Notes under the pieces: generated by a model
Seen by the model: the letters and a program-made list of their open reading frames with translations, nothing else
Database searches by the model: none
What the model was told of the DNA's origin: nothing
Shown: one piece after another, positions 8,085 to 16,604 of the stretch
How the letters are laid out: the number at the start of each line of letters is the position of its first letter
Numbering within the stretch: the stretch's first letter is position 1
Assembly (NCBI RefSeq): GCF_037992945.1
Contig: NZ_CP150304.1
Location: 2,173,501 to 2,237,500 of the forward strand
DNA length: 64,000 bases
Source: Peribacillus sp. FSL E2-0218
GTDB lineage: Bacteria; Bacillota; Bacilli; Bacillales; DSM-1321
Direction: 5' to 3'
Position numbers and translations under genes: made by a program

Positions 8085-8324
8085 ATGGAGATGCACTATG
8101 GTTTTAATGATTTGATGAATATCGATATATTCGCCTTCCTCCCCGTGATATTGCCATTTATGGCTGCGGCTTTCCTGTTGGTTTTCATTGCATGGATTGA
8201 TTTGTACCGACATAGAAAAAAGAGGGATAACCTCCTCATTTGGACCGCTGTCATCCTTTTTGTCAGTACGATTGGCCCAATTCTATATCTTGTAATCGGC
8301 AGAAAGGAGCGCGATAGATTATGA
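8085..8324 (+). CDS. yxlE: small PLDc_N-type membrane protein, YxlE-like
   Basis: A 79-residue protein with two transmembrane segments (about residues 17-38 and 50-70), separated by a basic loop (RHRKKRDN). The second segment, ending in GPILYLVIGRKE, is the hallmark of the PLDc_N domain. In B. subtilis YxlE, with YxlD, restrains the ECF sigma factor SigY; YxlF and YxlG form an ABC transporter in the same operon. Here the gene overlaps the ATPase gene by four bases. No sigY, yxlC or yxlD is present in the window, so the regulatory role is uncertain. Confidence 0.7.
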   Translation: MEMHYGFNDLMNIDIFAFLPVILPFMAAAFLLVFIAWIDLYRHRKKRDNLLIWTAVILFVSTIGPILYLVIGRKERDRL

Positions 8325-9226
8325 AACTTGAAATCCGGAATGTGACAAAAGCATTTAATGGAAAAATCGCTGTAGATGATTTCTCGATGGATGTCGAAGC
8401 TGGATCATGTGTCGGCTTGATCGGACCGAACGGTGCGGGGAAATCCAGCTTAATAAAAGTGATCTCGAATGTCATGGACTCAGACCGAGGCGAAGTTATG
8501 CTGGATGGACAGGACATATCGAAAATGAAAAGCCAAATTGGCTACCTGCCGCAGTATCCAAATTTTTATAATTGGATGACAGCAACAGAAACGCTTACGT
8601 TCATGGGGAGACTTTCTGGATTGCAAAAACGGGGTTTAACACGAACCATACCAGGACTTTTAGCAAAGGTGGGTCTGTGCGGTGAAGGGGATTCCAAGAT
8701 TGGCACATTTTCAGGCGGCATGAAACAAAGACTTGGCATTGCTCAAGCGTTGCTGCATAGTCCTGCACTAATTGTCATGGATGAACCGGTTTCCGCATTA
8801 GATCCCATTGGCCGCAGGGAAGTGTTGAACCTGATTGGGAAAATAAAAAAAGAAACGACGATTTTATTATCAACCCACATTTTGAGCGATGCGGAAGAAA
8901 TATGCGAAAGGTTTGCCATCATGAAAAATGGCAGGAAGATAGAAGATGCCACGATTACTAATCTATTAAGCCATAATTGGAAAAATAAGCTTTGCGTGAA
9001 AATAACAGCGAAGGATCATAGATGGATTAACATTGTAAAAAAATTGCCTTATGTGAAGGAAGTGGAGGTCATTGGATCTGAGGTCAATATAAAAGTGGCA
9101 AACATTGAAGAAAACAAATCCCGAATTTTGAAAAACGCGCTTGAAAATGAAGTGGATATAATCAAATTCGAAACGAAAAGCGATACTTTAGAAGATATCT
9201 TTCATAAGTTGGTGGTCATGAAATGA
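8321..9226 (+). CDS. yxlF: ABC transporter ATP-binding protein, YxlF-like
   Basis: A 301-residue ATPase. Walker A is GPNGAGKSS, the signature is SGGMKQRLGIAQA, Walker B is LIVMDEP and the H-loop is STHIL. The ~80 C-terminal residues form the extra domain found in ABC-2 exporters of the CcmA/NatA type. It should power export through the membrane protein encoded immediately downstream, whose start overlaps its stop by four bases. The substrate is unknown. SigY-linked YxlFG in B. subtilis is the closest system I recognise. Confidence 0.85.
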   Translation: MKLEIRNVTKAFNGKIAVDDFSMDVEAGSCVGLIGPNGAGKSSLIKVISNVMDSDRGEVMLDGQDISKMKSQIGYLPQYPNFYNWMTATETLTFMGRLSGLQKRGLTRTIPGLLAKVGLCGEGDSKIGTFSGGMKQRLGIAQALLHSPALIVMDEPVSALDPIGRREVLNLIGKIKKETTILLSTHILSDAEEICERFAIMKNGRKIEDATITNLLSHNWKNKLCVKITAKDHRWINIVKKLPYVKEVEVIGSEVNIKVANIEENKSRILKNALENEVDIIKFETKSDTLEDIFHKLVVMK

Positions 9227-10011
9227 ATGCCTTTAATGTACTAATGAAAAAAGAATTTATCCATATGTTAAGGGAATATAAAGCTGTTTGGATGCCACTC
9301 GTTTTTATCCTGTTAGGGATCACTCAGCCAATAGTAACCCATTACTTGCCCTCTATCATCAAAGCATTGTCCGGGGGACAGGGTATCATGATTGATCCGA
9401 ATCTGCCAGCCCTTAAGGGGGCGGCAGTATTAGCCAGTACATTAGGTTCACAATTTGACCAGCTTGGTCTTATGATCCTTGTCATCTCAATGATGGGGAT
9501 AATACAGACAGATAAAGCAGATGGGATGCTGGCATTTATTTTAACTCGACCTGTTAAGGCAAGTTCCTATATTGCTGGAAAAATCGTCTCGAATTTTATG
9601 ATTGCAGCCTTTAGTGTAGCAATTGGTTACATTGCTTCTACTATCTATGCAAATTACCTATTCACGAATGTTCCATTTTCACTAATGATACCTGCATTTT
9701 TGTTGTATCTTGTATGGGTCCTCTTTATCGTCACTTTTACAGCCTTGATCAGTATGATATGTAATGGTCAAGGCATGATCGCTTTAATCTCGCTTGTCTT
9801 CCTTATAGGTTGCAGAATCATCGTCAACTTAAATCCTGTACTCGATATAATCAATCCAGCAAGTATGAGCAATCATGCCAGGACATTACTCATCACAGGT
9901 ACAATAAGTTCACATGCTGTAATCAGCCTGCTTGTAGCGTTATTTTGGATGGTTTTGATGTTTTATGTAATGAATTATTGGATCTCTGATAAGAAATACA
10001 ATCAAGTGTAA
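9223..10011 (+). CDS. yxlG: ABC-2 type permease, YxlG-like
   Basis: A 262-residue integral membrane protein with about six transmembrane helices, grouped as in ABC-2 permeases. A cytoplasmic N-terminus (NVLMKKEFIHMLREYK) precedes the first helix, and the loop with DKADGMLAFILTRPVKASSY before the third helix is the typical coupling region. It is translationally coupled to the ATPase gene and is the last gene of the operon. The 287 bases that follow hold no gene I can support. Confidence 0.85.
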   Translation: MNAFNVLMKKEFIHMLREYKAVWMPLVFILLGITQPIVTHYLPSIIKALSGGQGIMIDPNLPALKGAAVLASTLGSQFDQLGLMILVISMMGIIQTDKADGMLAFILTRPVKASSYIAGKIVSNFMIAAFSVAIGYIASTIYANYLFTNVPFSLMIPAFLLYLVWVLFIVTFTALISMICNGQGMIALISLVFLIGCRIIVNLNPVLDIINPASMSNHARTLLITGTISSHAVISLLVALFWMVLMFYVMNYWISDKKYNQV

Positions 10012-10298
10012 CCTTAAAAACATCAAACGGATGGAGTTGTGTTACTTGTGAATCACTCACTTTATTTGTGAATTTCGCAATCTAGGCTACCGCAAGGTCA
10101 AGAAACCTTCACAAGATTAATATAATAGTGGAAAAAATAGAAAAAAATGAAACAAACGAATGGAAAAATGGTAACATTTAGATGGTGAGTGTTTTGGGTG
10201 GGAGTTGATAGGTGAAGAGAGGCATAACCAATAATTAAAGTTATCAGAACGCTATGTAAAAGCAGGTATGAAAAAATTGAAAAAGATTCGGTGATTAT

Positions 10299-11450
10299 GT
10301 GAATAAACGAAAAAGTTATTTTGATTCCAATCTGGCTCTGTTAATTGTCATATTGATGATTTTCAGCAGCGTTAGTTTATACAGCGCGCAAAAATATGCA
10401 CAGCTCAATGTAGATTACTTCCAACAGCAAATCGTATGGTTTGTCATAAGTGGTGTGATGGTCCTGATCATTTTTTATTTTGATTTTGAATCTATCATGA
10501 AATTGACCCCATATATCTATTCATTCGGCATTTTGCTTCTATTGTTCGTCTTATTAGGCCCCGAAACGATTGCCCCGGTCAGGAAGGGGGCGAAATCTTG
10601 GATCGAAATTCCTGGATTGGGTTCGATACAACCATCTGAGTTCATGAAAATATTTTTAATATTGATGCTGTCCCATATCCTGACTAAACATATTGAAAAG
10701 TTTCCAGTAGGGGATATAAGATTCGATATTAAGCTATTGTGCAAGATGGGGTTGCTGGCTGCTCTTCCTATTGGCCTAACCCTGTTGCAAAACGACTTTG
10801 GTACTTCATTGGTAATGGCCGTCATCACCATGGGGATTGTCCTCGTATCGGGAATCAATTGGAAGATGATCGCATCCGTGGTTACGGTAGTTGTCGCTTT
10901 TATATGTTCCCTAGTAATTACGTTTTTGTATGATCCTAACCTATTATTGGGCTTATTGGATGGCTATCAATTGGATAGGATCAATTCCTGGCTCGATCCA
11001 TTTGGACATGGCCAGGGAATCGGATACCAATTGAAGCAATCGATATTGGCAATCGGTTCCGGCATGACCGACGGGAAAGGCTTCAACCAAAGCGATGTCT
11101 ACATACCTGAGGCACATACCGATTTCATATTTACGATAGTTGCCGAGGAGTTTGGGTTCATTGGGGCGAGTTTGCTGATATCCCTTTATTTCTTCATTAT
11201 TTATAAAATCGTTGCGACAGCTCTGAATTCCTCTTTTTTCGAATCCTTCATTTGTGTAGGGGTCATCTCCTTCTTGACCTTTCACATCTTTCAAAATATT
11301 GGAATGGTCATCGGGCTGATTCCCATCACGGGAATTCCGCTTCCGTTGATGAGCTATGGAGGCAGTTCGGTAATGGCTACGATGATGGGGCTTGGACTCG
11401 TATTGAATGTTTCATTGAAGAAGAAGGATTACATGTTTTCAAATGAGTGA
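10299..11450 (+). CDS. SEDS-family peptidoglycan polymerase (FtsW/RodA/SpoVE type)
   Basis: A 383-residue polytopic protein with about ten transmembrane helices. Family motifs are GAKSWI, IQPSEFMKIFLI, LQNDFGTS, the PEAHTDFIFTIVAEEFG loop that holds the catalytic Asp in SEDS glycosyltransferases, and the C-terminal PLPLMSYGGSS. It would polymerise lipid II with a partner class B PBP; none is encoded nearby. The start is a GTG with a poor ribosome binding site. It is monocistronic, flanked by 287 bases upstream and a terminator downstream, so it is probably an accessory RodA/FtsW paralogue rather than the housekeeping copy. Confidence 0.88.
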   Translation: MNKRKSYFDSNLALLIVILMIFSSVSLYSAQKYAQLNVDYFQQQIVWFVISGVMVLIIFYFDFESIMKLTPYIYSFGILLLLFVLLGPETIAPVRKGAKSWIEIPGLGSIQPSEFMKIFLILMLSHILTKHIEKFPVGDIRFDIKLLCKMGLLAALPIGLTLLQNDFGTSLVMAVITMGIVLVSGINWKMIASVVTVVVAFICSLVITFLYDPNLLLGLLDGYQLDRINSWLDPFGHGQGIGYQLKQSILAIGSGMTDGKGFNQSDVYIPEAHTDFIFTIVAEEFGFIGASLLISLYFFIIYKIVATALNSSFFESFICVGVISFLTFHIFQNIGMVIGLIPITGIPLPLMSYGGSSVMATMMGLGLVLNVSLKKKDYMFSNE

Positions 11451-11474
11451 CAAATATCCTCATGACAGTTCTTA

Positions 11475-11500
11475 GATCAAGCGATGCTTGGTCTTTTTTT
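11475..11500 (+). terminator. terminator after the SEDS gene
   Basis: GATCAAGC and GCTTGGTC pair across a short loop and are followed by seven T residues. The rest of the 320-base gap to the TetR gene holds its promoter region and no other feature I can support. Confidence 0.75.
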
Positions 11501-11771
11501 CGTTTAAAAAGCATATAAAATCAGGGATGATGTATGCTTCCTTCACCGCTATTTCACCTAACAAGCCTTAAAACCACTTAATAGTAAGGCAATCATTTTT
11601 TATGTTAGGTTGGTCACGTCTTCATGAAACACTGAAAAAGGGCCTTCTAGTGAACCTTTGTGATGTTGAACAAGGCGGCCACTAAGTGTATGTATTGATA
11701 CATTCCTTTATAGTTAGGGAGATTATCGATATAATAAACGTAAATCAGTTATATAGAGGAGCAAACAGATA

Positions 11772-12368
11772 ATGACGAAGATTGATGAGACACGGGATCT
11801 TATTATTAAGACCTCCTTGGCTTTGTTTAATAAAAAAGGTTATAGTCAAACATCTATTCAGGATATTATGAGTGAATCGGGCCTACCCAAAGGGGCAATC
11901 TACAGAAGGTTTGAAAATAAAAATGAAATCGCTCTTGCTGCTTTTGATTACGCTGGAGGTATTATTTGGAGTCATTTCTTTGAGTCTACCAAGTCTAAGG
12001 GAACAGCAACAGAGAAATTAATTGCTATGTGCCATGTCTATCAGGATGCTGTTCATAATCCGCCTATTGAGGGAGGTTGCCCTTTACTGAATACAGCCAT
12101 TGAAAGCGATTTTGGTTTCCAGGAGCTTCATGAGAAAGCTTCGGAAGCTTATAATCAAACATTACTTTTTATTCAATCTGTCATTGAAGAGGGGATTAGA
12201 AGTAAAGAATTTCGTCAAGACGTTAATTCTTATTCACTTGCTTCCTTTCTGTTTTCAACAATTGAAGGTGCAGTGATGGCAAGCCGTTTATCACTCAATA
12301 ATGATCACATATTCCACAGTATTGAACAAGTTGAAGTATTGTTGAAGCATTACAAGAATGGAAGGTAG
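11772..12368 (+). CDS. TetR/AcrR family repressor
   Basis: A 198-residue TetR protein. The HTH occupies residues ~10-55 (KGYSQTSIQDIMSESGLPKGAIYRRFENK), with the family's G-x-IY-x-x-F pattern, and the C-terminal ligand domain (contains IEGGCPLLN) resembles the LmrA/YxaF group. The ribosome binding site GAGGAGC precedes the ATG. An inverted repeat in the 130-base gap before the next operon (12453-12471) is its likely operator. It would therefore control the DJ-1-like gene and the two membrane-protein genes that follow. Confidence 0.88.
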   Translation: MTKIDETRDLIIKTSLALFNKKGYSQTSIQDIMSESGLPKGAIYRRFENKNEIALAAFDYAGGIIWSHFFESTKSKGTATEKLIAMCHVYQDAVHNPPIEGGCPLLNTAIESDFGFQELHEKASEAYNQTLLFIQSVIEEGIRSKEFRQDVNSYSLASFLFSTIEGAVMASRLSLNNDHIFHSIEQVEVLLKHYKNGR

Positions 12369-12452
12369 GAGGTACTTTTACCTTCCGTTCAATAAATGTT
12401 CACATTTCCACTGGTTGCATAACTATGTTTCCTAAGATAGAATATCCTTATC

Positions 12453-12471
12453 GGACCGGACGGTTCGGTCC
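12453..12471. promoter_or_regulatory. TetR-type inverted repeat
   Basis: GGACCG-GACGGTT-CGGTCC (12453-12471), with an inner ACCGNNCGGT, lies 30 bases upstream of the DJ-1-like gene. It is the kind of operator bound by TetR proteins of this subgroup. Confidence 0.6.
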
Positions 12472-12501
12472 TAAAAGATTCGAAAAGCGAGGTATTTATT
12501 G

Positions 12502-13506
12502 ATGCATATCCAAGTTGTGTTATTTGATGGTTTTGATCTACTAGATGCAATTGCTCCTTATGAAGTTTTTACTGCTGCGGCGATGTTTACCAATCAAGAG
12601 TTAACAGTGGAACTGGTAACAGCAGAAGGAAAACGCATGGTGAAAAGTGGTATTAATGACTTGCTGATTCCAGCGAGCGGTAAGCTTGACGTAACTCGTG
12701 GCGGAATCATCCTTGTGCCTGGCGCTTCCGGATCAGTTTATGGGGGTGGAGCCGATTCAGTGCCTGCAAAGTTAAAGAGGGCGACGGAGACGGAATTAAG
12801 TAACATGTTAAAATATGCTTTGAATACTTCAGACACACTTGTGTCCACAGTCTGTGGAGGTTCTCTCATTCTAGCAATGAACGGTTTATTAGTCGGTCGC
12901 CATGCCGTAACGCATCATATGGGAATGGAATTATTACATGCGACGGATGCAATTCCTATCAATGCACGAATTGTAGATGACGGAAATTTAGTAACTGGCG
13001 GTGGTGTTACTTCGGGAATCGATGTGGCCCTTTATCTGATTGAACGAGAATTAGGTCCTCGTATTGCGCATGCAGTTGAACAATTATTCGAATATGAACG
13101 TAGAGGGACAGTGTGGAAAGCAGTAGGAAATACACCAAAAGAAGAAAAAGAAATTGAAGTAACAATCGTCGCGCCTCCCCCCCCATCTATGAAAGGTGGA
13201 TTGGATAATACTTTCGTAGGGGAATGGGACACGACTCTTTCAACACCGATTGGTAAGCTATCAGTACTTTTGAATCTATTTTCTGAAGATGGACGATTCT
13301 ACGGGACCGCTAAGCAAGGGGACGATGTCGCTACATTAGAGAATCTTATCATTGAAGGCGATCGATTACAATGGTCGATGTTGTCAACGAAGCCCATGCG
13401 TTTAAATTTGAAATTCTCTGTTTCGGTCAATGGAGACAGTATGTCTGGTGAAGCAAAAGCGGGAAGGCTGCCTTCATCAAAACTAGTGGGGCACCGTGTG
13501 TTATAG
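12502..13506 (+). CDS. DJ-1/PfpI family protein with extra C-terminal beta domain
   Basis: A 334-residue two-part protein. Residues 1-200 form a DJ-1/PfpI amidotransferase-like domain with the nucleophile elbow STVCGGSLILA (catalytic Cys), AVTHHMG and a VTSGIDVALYLIER helix, as in isonitrile-hydratase and ThiJ-like proteins. A Pro-rich linker (VAPPPPS) joins it to a ~95-residue domain that starts at VGEWDTTLSTPIG and is predicted to be beta-rich; I recall similar small domains at the ends of other enzymes. The ATG at 12502 has GCGAGG upstream. The substrate is unknown. It is probably derepressed through the TetR gene upstream. Confidence 0.82.
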   Translation: MHIQVVLFDGFDLLDAIAPYEVFTAAAMFTNQELTVELVTAEGKRMVKSGINDLLIPASGKLDVTRGGIILVPGASGSVYGGGADSVPAKLKRATETELSNMLKYALNTSDTLVSTVCGGSLILAMNGLLVGRHAVTHHMGMELLHATDAIPINARIVDDGNLVTGGGVTSGIDVALYLIERELGPRIAHAVEQLFEYERRGTVWKAVGNTPKEEKEIEVTIVAPPPPSMKGGLDNTFVGEWDTTLSTPIGKLSVLLNLFSEDGRFYGTAKQGDDVATLENLIIEGDRLQWSMLSTKPMRLNLKFSVSVNGDSMSGEAKAGRLPSSKLVGHRVL

Positions 13507-13548
13507 GGAGTCACAAAGGATATTTACTAACTAGATAAGGAGTTAAAT

Positions 13549-13986
13549 ATGTATCAGTTATTGATATTCATTCATGTAACAAGCGCGTTATTTCTTGGAA
13601 GCTTTCTCGTGCTTCCTTGGATGATTAAGACGATATTTTCTCGTACAGGTGATGAGATTATTGGATTTCTTCGAATGGCTTTGAGCTTTCTCCGTTCTGG
13701 TCACTATGCGCTTATCTTTCTAATGATAAGTGGGTGGGCTATGGTAACAGGATATTCAGCGTTTCCTTCAATCCTGTGGGTGAGTATAGCAGTTGTTCTG
13801 CTGTTGTTGATAGGTGCACTGATGGGGATGATTCTCCAAACGTTCAAGGGAATTATTAAAGCAGAACATCCCCGTAATCATTTCGCGGAAAACCTTACAA
13901 AGTTAAGAACGATGAGCTGGGTGATGTTTTTAACGATCTTAATTGCCGTTCTAATTATGACGAATCAGAGTTTGCTTAAGGTATAG
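13549..13986 (+). CDS. four-helix membrane protein, function unknown
   Basis: A 145-residue protein with four predicted transmembrane helices (near residues 3-24, 50-70, 75-97 and 122-142). The first helix contains FIHVTSALFLGSF, a pattern seen in DUF2269-like integral membrane proteins whose histidines may bind haem; this link is weak. An AAGGAG precedes the ATG. It follows the DJ-1-like gene after 42 bases and lies 12 bases before the next membrane-protein gene, so all three are probably one TetR-controlled operon. Confidence 0.75.
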   Translation: MYQLLIFIHVTSALFLGSFLVLPWMIKTIFSRTGDEIIGFLRMALSFLRSGHYALIFLMISGWAMVTGYSAFPSILWVSIAVVLLLLIGALMGMILQTFKGIIKAEHPRNHFAENLTKLRTMSWVMFLTILIAVLIMTNQSLLKV

Positions 13987-13998
13987 GAGGAAGACACA

Positions 13999-14613
13999 TT
14001 GAAAGATAAAGTAATAAGGACGATCATATTAATTATTCCGTTAATGTGGGTACTCCATACTCTTTCGAAAAACTTTATGGTCGATCCCAATTTTCAAGGG
14101 TTTCTGTCAAAAAAAGACGAGCTACTGGCAAATGAATCGTTGTGGGTGATTATGATTCGTATTCACATTATGTTAGCCATCATCTCGCTTTTAACCGGTC
14201 CACTTGGAATCATTAAGTCAATTCGGGTCAAGTTTTTAAAATTTCATCGGTGGAATGGCCGTATTTATGTTTTATCAATTGCCTTAAATTACATTCCTGG
14301 ATTGTATGTGTCATTCTTTGCAACGGGAGGTTGGGTAAGTACTGTAGGCTTTCTCATTTTAAACACTCTATGGATAACCACAACACTACTTGGCTATTCG
14401 TATATTAAGAAGAGGCAAGTACTTGCCCACAGCAAGTGGATGGTTAGAAGCTTTTTTCTTTCCTTTGCCAACATGATAATTTATATAATCGTCGCGATTT
14501 CCCACAATGCACTAAGCTTTTCTTACGACACTTCATACACGATAGCAGTTTGGCTTTGCTGGATGCTTAATCTTTCGTTAGCGGAGTTGTTAATCAGAAA
14601 GAAGACAGTTTAG
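13999..14613 (+). CDS. DUF2306-type membrane protein
   Basis: A 204-residue protein with about six transmembrane helices. The HIMLAIISLLTGPLGI segment, the KFHRWNGRIYVLS motif and the AHSKWMVRSF motif are characteristic of DUF2306 (YozB-like) proteins; their conserved histidines suggest a haem- or quinone-linked role, which is not established. It starts at TTG, eight bases after AGGAGG, and is tightly spaced behind the previous gene. It is the last gene of the TetR/DJ-1 operon. Confidence 0.75.
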   Translation: MKDKVIRTIILIIPLMWVLHTLSKNFMVDPNFQGFLSKKDELLANESLWVIMIRIHIMLAIISLLTGPLGIIKSIRVKFLKFHRWNGRIYVLSIALNYIPGLYVSFFATGGWVSTVGFLILNTLWITTTLLGYSYIKKRQVLAHSKWMVRSFFLSFANMIIYIIVAISHNALSFSYDTSYTIAVWLCWMLNLSLAELLIRKKTV

Positions 14614-14738
14614 GGAGATTTTGTAAAACGAAAAAAATTGACGATTCGTGATTCATTTAAATAGTTGAATTTGTTTGCTTTGCCTTTTTATCATTCATAG
14701 TAGAGCTTCCTCTTTAAGATGAGTTTTGGTTTGTGTAT

Positions 14739-14770
14739 CCTCTCATCATACTGAGGGGCTCTGTTTTTTT
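14739..14770 (+). terminator. probable terminator after the DUF2306 gene
   Basis: CCTCTCA pairs with TGAGGGG (one mismatch), followed after four bases by CTGTTTTTTT. The rest of the ~410-base gap to the next gene holds no gene that I can support. Confidence 0.5.
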
Positions 14771-15027
14771 GAAGAATGCTCTACAGGAATATGACGGTGC
14801 GCAGGATAGTTGAAAAGTGTTGATTGACCATTTCGAACAATCTGGCCATTTATTGGAGGAGGATGGTTTTTAACAAAATTATTTATTTATATTGATGGAT
14901 CAGGTAGTGGATAAAGACTAGTTTAAGTCAGGGAGCATTTTTCAGTTAATAATTCCGCGCAAAAGGATAATTATTTATTGTAAATCGATAAAAATTCCAT
15001 TAAAATTATGGTGAAGATACTCAAGTG

Positions 15028-15519
15028 ATGCTTTTTGTGAAACAAGTTACGACACTCTTTTTAAAGCTAGCTGTTATTTTTATAGGAATTCCCGTTCTTG
15101 CCTTGTGCATATTTTTGGTGCCTAAGATCGGGAATTTTGCTGGAGAATTATATCCAGATATTGCTTATATGAAATCTCTCGTTTTAATAGATATGTATGC
15201 GGCAGCGATCCCTTTTTACTTTGCTTTGTATCAAGCTTTTAAACTTTTAAGCTATATTGATAAGAATCAGGCGTTCTCGGAATTATCGGTAAAGGCTTTA
15301 AAGAATATAAAGTACTCTGCCATCACAATCAGTACCTTGTACCTGCTGGGTATGCCACTCTACTATCTTATGGCGGAAAGAGTCGACCCTCCAAGTTTTA
15401 GACCTATCGGATTGGTGATTATTTTCGCCTCTATGGTGATTGCCTTTTTTGCTGCTGTACTCCAAAGACTATTACAAGAAGCCATTAATATAAAATCGGA
15501 AAATGATTTAACGGTCTGA
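15028..15519 (+). CDS. DUF2975 membrane protein (YoaS-like)
   Basis: A 163-residue protein with four transmembrane helices. The FYFALYQAFKLLSYIDKNQAFS segment in the middle is the DUF2975 signature. In Bacilli such genes are normally followed by a small Xre-type HTH gene (YozG family) that regulates them. Here that partner is present only as a deleted relic immediately downstream. The start is the ATG at 15028, one codon inside a longer frame that begins with GTG. Confidence 0.8.
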   Translation: MLFVKQVTTLFLKLAVIFIGIPVLALCIFLVPKIGNFAGELYPDIAYMKSLVLIDMYAAAIPFYFALYQAFKLLSYIDKNQAFSELSVKALKNIKYSAITISTLYLLGMPLYYLMAERVDPPSFRPIGLVIIFASMVIAFFAAVLQRLLQEAINIKSENDLTV

Positions 15520-15527
15520 GTTGTGTA

Positions 15528-15666
15528 AAGGTAGCAAAACGAAAAATGAGCGTAACGGAGCTTTCCGAGAGGGGTGGGATTACGATGGAGAATGTCAACA
15601 TTAGAAAAAATCTGCGAAGTTTTAGCGTGTCAACCAGGTGATAGTCTAGAATATCAAAGATATTAA
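15528..15666 (+). pseudogene. relic of the YozG-type Xre HTH partner
   Basis: Two pieces of a YozG-like repressor can be read in different frames. The first, KRKMSVTELSERGGITMENVN, is the usual first two helices of the HTH. The second, TLEKICEVLACQPGDSLEYQRY followed by TAA, is the usual C-terminus. The middle of the HTH, including the recognition helix, is missing, and the normal start is also lost. The HTH gene that normally accompanies DUF2975 has therefore been inactivated by deletion. Confidence 0.75.
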
Positions 15667-15781
15667 TTCATTATCTGGATAAGAAAAAGGATTCGATCTC
15701 GCGACTAAATGACCTGTGAGCAGTTTAAGTTCAAAAAAACAGCCTGTTGGCTGCCTGTAATTTCAATCGGGGAATCATACC

Positions 15782-15815
15782 AACGAAGGAGCCTTATGGG
15801 TTCTTCGTTTCTTTA
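15782..15815. terminator. hairpin between convergent genes
   Basis: AACGAAG and CTTCGTT pair across a 14-base loop and are followed by TTCTTT. It separates the DUF2975 locus from the minus-strand DnaA-domain gene. Confidence 0.5.
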
Positions 15816-15828
15816 TCTTGTAGTTGCC

Positions 15829-16224
15829 TTATTTCGCAATGAACCGGATCTCGTAATCTTTGCCGCTGATATCCTTAAGTGAGGATTTTATCGATTCACC
15901 GTAGCGCTCTTCTAACCAATCTCTGGCGAATTCATTAGGTGCAACTAATGTCATTAGGCCATTTTCATCCGATGATACGAACACACCTTTAAACCATGTT
16001 TCGTAACTTGGCTTGCTGATCTTTTTCTGCATTTGCACTTTAACTAAAGAGAACAAGTCCTGTTCATTCGATATTTCCATATGTATGTGGCCATCTTCCG
16101 TCGGGGGTTTCGTTTCATTTTCCCGTGTTAAATGATCGATTATTTTCGTGACACGTCTTACCTCATGTTCAAGTGAAGTTTTTAGGTCTTTTAATTCCTT
16201 CATTAATATATCTTTATCATTCAT
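15829..16224 (-). CDS. stand-alone DnaA N-terminal domain protein
   Basis: A 131-residue protein. Residues ~1-45 are charged and helical, probably a coiled coil (MNDKDILMKELKDLKTSLE). Residues ~57-131 are closely similar to domain I of the replication initiator DnaA, including KPSYETWFKG and the nearly invariant PNEFARDWLEERY. The AAA+ and DNA-binding domains of DnaA are absent. DnaA domain I mediates self-association and contacts with the helicase and regulators such as SirA. A free copy could bind DnaA or its partners, but this is inference. It is monocistronic on the minus strand, with a good ribosome binding site (GGAGAG). Confidence 0.8.
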   Translation of the reverse strand: MNDKDILMKELKDLKTSLEHEVRRVTKIIDHLTRENETKPPTEDGHIHMEISNEQDLFSLVKVQMQKKISKPSYETWFKGVFVSSDENGLMTLVAPNEFARDWLEERYGESIKSSLKDISGKDYEIRFIAK

Positions 16225-16427
16225 TGTCCGCTCTCCTTGATGTCTGGTTAGGTATTTCCATTGAATTCAGTTCGTGTTCTAGTCTTATGAACCGAAACAG
16301 GACCATTATGCATACAGGAGGTCTCATGTATAGTTGATTCAAGAAAAGATGAGGAGATATTGTCTAGGAGAAGCAGCTGTATGATCTTCTTTGGTGAATC
16401 TCGTACACTGCAATTTATATGTTTGTT

Positions 16428-16604
16428 TTACATTTGCTGAAAACCAATCATTTCTTTTTCATGCCCTAGTAAATTCAATAGTTTATCTAATTCCTGACTA
16501 ATATGTAAAGTGTTTGGTGCAGTGAATCCATACTTTAATGCGGTGGTTATTAATTCTTTCCTCAATATCTCGATTTTTTCATGTAATGCTTCCATACTAT
16601 CCAA
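16428..16604 (-). CDS. Spo0E-family aspartyl-phosphate phosphatase
   Basis: A 58-residue protein not easily found because of its size. The C-terminal half contains the Spo0E signature SQELDKLLN, preceded by a helix (MEALHEKIEILRKELI), giving the two-helix hairpin of this family. Members dephosphorylate Spo0A~P and so delay sporulation. The start is probably the TTG at 16604, eight bases after CGAGGG; an ATG lies at 16595. It is alone on the minus strand. Its sequence clearly fits the family, but the exact phosphorylated target is not known. Confidence 0.8.
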   Translation of the reverse strand: MDSMEALHEKIEILRKELITTALKYGFTAPNTLHISQELDKLLNLLGHEKEMIGFQQM

